From: CAWCDJ01 sp963836015
GTDB lineage: Bacteria > Acidobacteriota > Terriglobia > Bryobacterales > Bryobacteraceae
Direction: 5' to 3'
NCBI GenBank assembly: GCA_963836015.1
Contig: CAWIIF010000011.1
Span: 1 to 64,000 of the forward strand
Length of the DNA stretch: 64,000 bases
A model generated the notes under the pieces. The model saw only the letters and a list, made by a program, of their open reading frames with translations, was not told where the DNA came from and ran no database searches. Shown piece by piece: positions 59,288 to 64,000 of the stretch (within the stretch, counting starts at the first letter, position 1; each line of letters begins with the position of its first letter). The position numbers and the translations under genes are program-made.

Positions 59288-62272
59288 ATGAAGTTCTTCA
59301 GGCGCGCGCGCCTGGCTATGATTCCGGCCTGTCTCTGCGCGCTCAGTCTTCCGCCCCTCCCGGCCCAGACGCCTCCGGCCCAGCCTCCAGCCAACCCGCA
59401 GCAGCAGACGCCTCCGGCCGGGACGCCGGCGGGCCAGCAGCAGCAGCGGCCGGCTCAGCCGCCGCCCACCCGGAACCCGTTCGAAACGGTGCCGGAGGCT
59501 CAGCAGCCCCCGCAGCCTCAGCCAGCGAAACCGACTACTCCCGGACAGCCGGCGGTAGCGGTCAGGCCGACTCAGCCCACCGGCCAGGTAATTGAGGCAA
59601 TTGAATTCCGCGGCGCCCGGCGCGTCCCGCAGGATACGCTTCGCGCCATGATCGTCTCGCGGCCGGGCGATATCCTGAACGACGACACCCTCCGCCGGGA
59701 CTACATGATTCTATGGAACACCGCCCGGTTCGACGACATCGTCCTCGAGACCGAGCCGGGGAAAACGGGCGTCATCGTGCGCTTCGTCCTCACCGAGCGG
59801 CGGGTCATCCGCTCCATCACGTACGAGGGAATTCACTCGGTCACGGTCTCGGAAATCCTGGACCGCTTTAAGGAACGCCGGGTGGGGCTGTCGGTAGAGT
59901 CGCAGTACGACCCCGACAAGGTCCAGCGGGCCACCGTCGCTCTGAAGGAATTCCTGGCCGAGCGCGGCCGCCAGTACGCCACGGTGGAGCCGCAGATCGA
60001 GCAGATTCCGCCTTCTTCCCTTAAGGTGACGTTCAACATCAACGAGGGTCCCAAGGTCAAGGTCGGCGAGATCAATATCGTCGGCAATAAGGCGTACAAC
60101 GACCGCTGGGTGGAACGGGCCATGAAGAACCTCCACCCGATCGGGATCCCGCATTCGATCTACTTCGAGAACCTTTTCGCCAAGACGTTCGACCAGGCCA
60201 AGCTGGAAGAAGACCGCGAGCGCATCCGCCAGGCCTACCAGGACAAGGGTTATTTCGAAGCCAAGACACTGGACGACCAGGTGCAGATCGTTCCGACGGG
60301 CGGACACGGATGGCGCCTGCCGCTGATCAAGCCCAACAACCAGGGCATTGCGGCCAATATCACGATTCCGGTGGAAGAAGGCCGGCTATATCATCTGCGC
60401 AATGCCAACTTCGTGGGGGTGAAATTCTTCCGCGAGCCTTCCGTGCTGCTCAACCTGTTCGGCATGAAGCAGGGCGATGTGTTTTCGACAGACAAGCTGC
60501 GCAAGGGCATCGAGAACCTGAGAAAGCTGTACGGCCAGTTCGGGTTCATGAACTTCATTCCGGAGCCTTCCTTCGACATCATCCCGAATAGCGACCAGAT
60601 CGACCTGACGCTGACCGCCGACGAGGGCAAGCAGTACTTCGTGCGGCGCATCGACTTCTCGGGGAATACCACGACGCGCGACAAGGTAATCCGGCGCGAA
60701 CTGCTGCTGGACGAGGGCGACCTGTTCAACAGCCAGTTGTGGGATTACAGCATTCTCCGGCTCAACCAGCTCGGGTATTTCGAGATGCTCAAGAAGGAAG
60801 ATGCCGCGGAGATCCATACCAATCCCAACACCGACACCCTGGACATCACCCTGAAGGTGAAGGAGCGCGGCAAGAACTCGATCGGCCTGAACGGCGGCGT
60901 CTCGGGAATCGCCGGCAGCTTCATGGGGTTCAACTACTCCACCAACAACTTCCTCGGCCTGGGTGAAACGCTCTCCCTCGAATCGCAGATCGGCACGCGC
61001 ATGAAGGATGTCAGCTTGGGGTTCACCGAGCCGTACTTCCTGGACCGGCCGCTGCAGCTCGGCTTCGTCGTCTACTTGCGGGCGTTCAATTTCGACCAGG
61101 GCCGCGAAGCGTCGATCCTGGCAGGGCAAAACCTGATCCCCCTGTACAACCAGTTGGGCACGCAGAACCTGCTGAACTATACGCAGGATAGCCACGGCTT
61201 CTCGGTATCGGCCAGCTACCCGCTGCGCCGCAGCTTTGCGCGCGTCGGCATCACGTACGGTTATGACATCTCGAGCGTAAAGACGCTGACGGATGCCGCC
61301 ACCACCTACTTCCAGTACATCAATTTCAGCGGCGTCGCAGGCCCGAATTCGCTGGACGGCATCCACACCAGCCACATCACGCCGTCGTATTCGTATAACA
61401 CGGTGAATCACCCGATTACACCGACGGGCGGCCGCAGCCTCTTCATTTCCACGGATTTTTCGGGCAGCTTCCTGGGCGGCAATGTGAATACGATCTCCCC
61501 CACGGTCGACGCCAAGTACTTCCACCCGGCGCCGTGGCACAAATCTCACATTCTGGCCTTCCACTTCATGGGGTCTTTGATCACGGGCTACGGCGGCAAA
61601 TATGTACCGCCGTTCTCGCGCCGGTTCATGGGAGGCGAGCAGGATATCCGCGGATTCGAGATCTGGGGTATTACGCCCATCGCGTTCCTTCCCTCGTCGG
61701 CGTCGGTGAACGTGTTGAACGACGACGGATCGGCCCGCACGCAAAAGGTCATCAGCGGCGGAACCGTGACTACGGCTCCGGTGACCATGCAGGTTCCGAG
61801 CTACCAGTTGATCACGCCGGGCGGCGATACGCAGGCCGTGTTCAATTTCGAATACCGGATTCCGATCGTCGGGCCGGTCATTCTGGCCCCGTTCCTGGAC
61901 GCCGGCGTGGACAAGATCCTGCGCGCCAACCAGCTCACCATGGAGCCCAGCCAGGTAGCCAACCTGAACCAGCAGTTCCCCCAAGCCAATTTCAGCGGTC
62001 AGGTGGTGATCGCGCCGGGCACGCAGAAGCCCCGCGTTTCCACCGGGCTCGAGCTGCAGGTGATGCTGCCTGTAGTCAACGCGCCGTTCCGGCTATACTT
62101 TGCGTATAACCCGTCCATCGTGCGGGAGTACCTGCAGCCGCCCATCGTGGCGGACCGCTCGGCGTTCCCGAATGCGGCCACCTTTGCCAACGCGGTGGCG
62201 TCTTACGGCCAGGCATATCCGTTCTTCGAGAAGCGGACGATGTTCCGCTTCACGATCGGCAGGACGTTCTAG
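59288..62272 (+). CDS. bamA: Outer-membrane protein assembly factor BamA
   Basis: 994 residues from ATG 59288, longer than the typical 800. A signal peptide (MKFFRRARLAMIPACLCALS) is followed by a Pro/Gln-rich segment (about 25-105) that accounts for the extra length. Five POTRA-like domains (about 108-500) include IEAIEFRGARRVPQDTLRAM and IDFSGNTTTRDKVIRREL. The 16-strand barrel contains the substrate-insertion motif in FMGGEQDIRGFEIWG (the conserved RGF) and ends in FTIGRTF. It folds outer-membrane proteins, including the Oar receptors. ompH/skp follows 44 bp downstream, the classic order. Confidence 0.96.
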   Translation: MKFFRRARLAMIPACLCALSLPPLPAQTPPAQPPANPQQQTPPAGTPAGQQQQRPAQPPPTRNPFETVPEAQQPPQPQPAKPTTPGQPAVAVRPTQPTGQVIEAIEFRGARRVPQDTLRAMIVSRPGDILNDDTLRRDYMILWNTARFDDIVLETEPGKTGVIVRFVLTERRVIRSITYEGIHSVTVSEILDRFKERRVGLSVESQYDPDKVQRATVALKEFLAERGRQYATVEPQIEQIPPSSLKVTFNINEGPKVKVGEINIVGNKAYNDRWVERAMKNLHPIGIPHSIYFENLFAKTFDQAKLEEDRERIRQAYQDKGYFEAKTLDDQVQIVPTGGHGWRLPLIKPNNQGIAANITIPVEEGRLYHLRNANFVGVKFFREPSVLLNLFGMKQGDVFSTDKLRKGIENLRKLYGQFGFMNFIPEPSFDIIPNSDQIDLTLTADEGKQYFVRRIDFSGNTTTRDKVIRRELLLDEGDLFNSQLWDYSILRLNQLGYFEMLKKEDAAEIHTNPNTDTLDITLKVKERGKNSIGLNGGVSGIAGSFMGFNYSTNNFLGLGETLSLESQIGTRMKDVSLGFTEPYFLDRPLQLGFVVYLRAFNFDQGREASILAGQNLIPLYNQLGTQNLLNYTQDSHGFSVSASYPLRRSFARVGITYGYDISSVKTLTDAATTYFQYINFSGVAGPNSLDGIHTSHITPSYSYNTVNHPITPTGGRSLFISTDFSGSFLGGNVNTISPTVDAKYFHPAPWHKSHILAFHFMGSLITGYGGKYVPPFSRRFMGGEQDIRGFEIWGITPIAFLPSSASVNVLNDDGSARTQKVISGGTVTTAPVTMQVPSYQLITPGGDTQAVFNFEYRIPIVGPVILAPFLDAGVDKILRANQLTMEPSQVANLNQQFPQANFSGQVVIAPGTQKPRVSTGLELQVMLPVVNAPFRLYFAYNPSIVREYLQPPIVADRSAFPNAATFANAVASYGQAYPFFEKRTMFRFTIGRTF

Positions 62273-62316
62273 AGTCCCGGGACCAGTATGATATTTTTGA
62301 GTTTAGGAGTTTTCGC

Positions 62317-62943
62317 TTGAAGAAGAATTTCGCTTACGCTTTGTTCGTCCTGGGAATCGCTGCGGTCGCGCATGCCCAGACCGCGCCGTCGAAAGTCGCG
62401 ATCATTCACATACAGAATGCCATTCTGGCCACGAAGGATGGGCAGAAGGCCCAGGCCGATCTGACTTCCAGGTTCAGTCCGAAGAAGCAGGCCATCGAGA
62501 AGCTGCAATCCGATATCACGCAGATGCAGGACCAGTTGTCCAAAGGCAGCGCGACCATGAGCGAGGATGCCAAGGCCAAGCTCATGAAGAACATCGACGA
62601 CTCGAAGAAGAGGGGACAGCGCGATGCCGAGGATTTCGACGCCGAAGTTCAGCAGGAAGAAGGCAAGATCATGAACGATATCGGCGCGAAGATCATGGAC
62701 GTCATCATCAAGTACTCCACAGCCCATGGCTATTCGATGGTGGTGGACGTCAGCAATCCCCAAACTCCCGTTCTCTGGGCCGATCCCTCGGTCGATATCA
62801 CCACTGAGATTGTGAAGCTTTACGACGAGGCACATCCGGGCACAGGGGCTGCTTCCGCCCCGGCGAAACCGGCACCCGCTCCCGCCAGACCGGCCGCGCC
62901 TCCCGCCAGACCGGCCGTGCCTCCGGCCACCAAGAAGCAGTAA
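62317..62943 (+). CDS. skp: OmpH/Skp-family periplasmic chaperone
   Basis: 208 residues from TTG 62317, with TAGGAG as ribosome site. A signal peptide (KKNFAYALFVLGIAAVAHA) precedes KVAIIHIQNAILATKDGQKA, the conserved N-terminal strand region. A long helix hairpin (about 50-125) follows, then IIKYSTAHGYSMVVDVSNPQ, typical of the family. The last 25 residues are a Pro/Ala-rich tail (KPAPAPARPAAPPARP) not found in E. coli Skp. It holds unfolded outer-membrane proteins for BamA. Confidence 0.92.
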   Translation: MKKNFAYALFVLGIAAVAHAQTAPSKVAIIHIQNAILATKDGQKAQADLTSRFSPKKQAIEKLQSDITQMQDQLSKGSATMSEDAKAKLMKNIDDSKKRGQRDAEDFDAEVQQEEGKIMNDIGAKIMDVIIKYSTAHGYSMVVDVSNPQTPVLWADPSVDITTEIVKLYDEAHPGTGAASAPAKPAPAPARPAAPPARPAVPPATKKQ

Positions 62944-62958
62944 GCCCTGCCATGCAAC

Positions 62959-62983
62959 CGCGCTCCCGGAACACGGGGGCGCG
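62959..62983. terminator. Stem-loop between convergent skp and ABC-2 permease genes
   Basis: CGCGCTCCCG, loop GGAACA-like, CGGGGGCGCG forms a 10-bp stem with one wobble pair. There is no T-tract, so termination is uncertain. It lies between stop codons at 62943 and 62986. Confidence 0.4.
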
Positions 62984-62985
62984 GG

Positions 62986-63810
62986 CTACTCCCCATAGTT
63001 GATTTCGGCGCGCCGCGCGGAGATGGCGGTGTAAGCCAGCAGGATCGCGGCCAGCGCCAGCAGACCCGGCACCGCGATCCAGAACGGCGTGGCGTCGGCG
63101 TCGATCACCATCACGTTGAAGGGCGGCGGAACCGGAATCTCGACCGGGCAAAGATTCTTCAGGTAGAAGATCACGCTGATCTTTTTGAGCAGCGTCGGCA
63201 GGAACGGGTTCAGCCCTTCCCACACCCACACCACTGCGGCGGAGATCATCGGGTTCTTGAAGAACAGCCCGCACAGCAGAAATACCGCGCCGTATCCGAT
63301 ACAGGCCAGCGTCGTCACCAACATGTAGGCGCCAAGTTCGTGCAGACCTGGGCCGTGCAGCAGATAATCCGTCCAGGCCGGACCGAAGTGCGCGCCGATC
63401 AGCAGGAACGCAGCCGAGACGCTGCCTACGAACAGCACCAGCGCGACGATCAGGCCCGCCAGGTACTTCCCGGCAACCAGCGCTTCGCGCCGCATGGGGG
63501 TAAGGAAGTAGTAGTGCAGCGTCTTCTCCAGCATTTCGGCGCGGAAGAGGTTGGAAAAGATCCCCATACAGCCGAAGAAGATTCCGGCTCGCAGGTAGTA
63601 GAACATGAAGATCCCGGCGAAGACCAGGCTGTCCTCGCCCAGGCTGTGATGACCTCCGTGGCGGCGGCTTTCGATGAGCCAGTGCAGGAGCGTGAGGACA
63701 ACCGGGCCGAGCGCGAGGAAATAGATCCACCAGCCGCGGCGGGAGAGGAACGTCTTCTTCAACTCGAGCCGCAGCACGCCGCCGATCTGGCGAATCCAGA
63801 GCTGGTTCAT
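62986..63810 (-). CDS. ABC-2-type transporter permease
   Basis: 274 residues with six hydrophobic helices, for example WIYFLALGPVVLTLLHWL at about 32-50, LAGLIVALVLFVGSVSAAFL at about 120-140 and IAVPGLLALAAILLAYTAI near the C-terminus. YFLTPMRREALVAGKYLAG is typical of ABC-2 permeases. It should work with the ATPase whose gene ends at 63807; the ATG overlaps that stop as ATGA. Substrate unknown. Confidence 0.85.
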   Translation of the reverse strand: MNQLWIRQIGGVLRLELKKTFLSRRGWWIYFLALGPVVLTLLHWLIESRRHGGHHSLGEDSLVFAGIFMFYYLRAGIFFGCMGIFSNLFRAEMLEKTLHYYFLTPMRREALVAGKYLAGLIVALVLFVGSVSAAFLLIGAHFGPAWTDYLLHGPGLHELGAYMLVTTLACIGYGAVFLLCGLFFKNPMISAAVVWVWEGLNPFLPTLLKKISVIFYLKNLCPVEIPVPPPFNVMVIDADATPFWIAVPGLLALAAILLAYTAISARRAEINYGE

Positions 63811-64000
63811 ACGGTCGCCCCCTCGGCGCCGATCAGGTACTGATAGACGGAATTCACATCGTCATCGGCCGGCGCCACGGATTCCACTTCCAAGCCGGAA
63901 TCGAGAATCACTTTGTTGAGCAGCAGGTAGAAGCTGTCGGCGTCGCGCGTGCGCAGCAGCAGCCCTTTGCCGTCGGCCGCCACTTTGGCTTCGACTACGT
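63807..64000 (-). CDS. ABC transporter ATP-binding protein, C-terminal end only
   Basis: Only the last 64 codons are in the window (KVAADGKGLLLRTRDADSF, then LNKVILDSGLEVESVAPADD and SVYQYLIGAEG). This is the type of C-terminal regulatory tail seen in ABC-2 ATPases. No Walker or signature motif is included, so the assignment rests on the overlap with the permease gene and on this tail. Confidence 0.7.
   Translation of the reverse strand, partial: VVEAKVAADGKGLLLRTRDADSFYLLLNKVILDSGLEVESVAPADDDVNSVYQYLIGAEGATV

Overview
The window is GC-rich and gene-dense and looks like chromosomal DNA of an acidobacterium, most likely of the Solibacter/Bryobacter type. Three features suggest this: tandem Oar-like TonB-dependent receptors with a carboxypeptidase-regulatory-like N-terminal domain, a double-domain FtsX permease of the kind described as acidobacterial duplicated permease (ADOP), and multi-adaptor MacAB-like export clusters. 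The assignment is inferred from gene content; no rRNA, tRNA or phylogenetic marker was compared. I saw no rRNA, tRNA, CRISPR array, prophage or complete insertion sequence.

Layout. 1-1959: a partial ROK kinase gene divergent from a Tat-exported Gfo/Idh/MocA oxidoreductase. 1995-13233: three tandem Oar-like outer-membrane receptors on the minus strand. Each has a 420-470 bp upstream region with a related CCCGTG-N9/10-TATCAC element, and two are followed by strong intrinsic terminators. 13685-16564: a large exported M14 metallopeptidase. 16594-21322: glycogen branching enzyme and a phytoene-dehydrogenase-like flavoprotein, divergent from an adenosine-deaminase-family gene whose 3-prime end is formed by a REP-like inverted repeat. 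21340-24082: a minus-strand operon of lipoprotein, gatB (one-base frameshift), bcp and an ArsC-like gene. 24122-25549: a small membrane protein overlapping rph, which overlaps rdgB. 25558-31356: MgtC/SapB protein, a frameshifted coiled-coil gene, an enolase-superfamily enzyme, thiG and an EF-G paralogue. 31516-35984: MltD-like transglycosylase, an acidic/basic histone-H1-like protein, a small unknown gene, a HipA-like kinase and a class IV aminotransferase.

35985-36764 holds no convincing gene. It has an internal imperfect repeat, several short hairpins (one GNRA-capped on the minus strand) and two DnaA-box-like sites. 36765-39568: a tightly overlapping minus-strand operon scpA-scpB-rluB-CoA-binding protein. 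39755-55265: two neighbouring export clusters. The first has three consecutive HlyD-type adaptors, an ATPase-less MacB-type permease and a TolC protein, followed by two CPBP membrane-protease homologues. The second has a fourth adaptor, an ATPase, a DUF4097-type exported protein, an ADOP-type permease and a second ATPase. 56104-58085: a two-subunit B12-dependent acyl-CoA mutase whose active-site residues match isobutyryl-CoA mutase, not methylmalonyl-CoA mutase. 58138-64000: a patatin-like lipase, bamA and ompH/skp, then a convergent ABC-2 permease and the end of its ATPase.

The main themes are outer-membrane biogenesis and transport (Oar receptors, BamA, Skp, TolC, adaptors, transglycosylase) mixed with housekeeping genes. 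The observations most worth a follow-up are the receptor array with its shared upstream element, the possible structured RNA at 36.0-36.7 kb, the triple-adaptor exporter, the ICM-type active site, the REP element that ends two convergent genes, and two single-base frameshifts.
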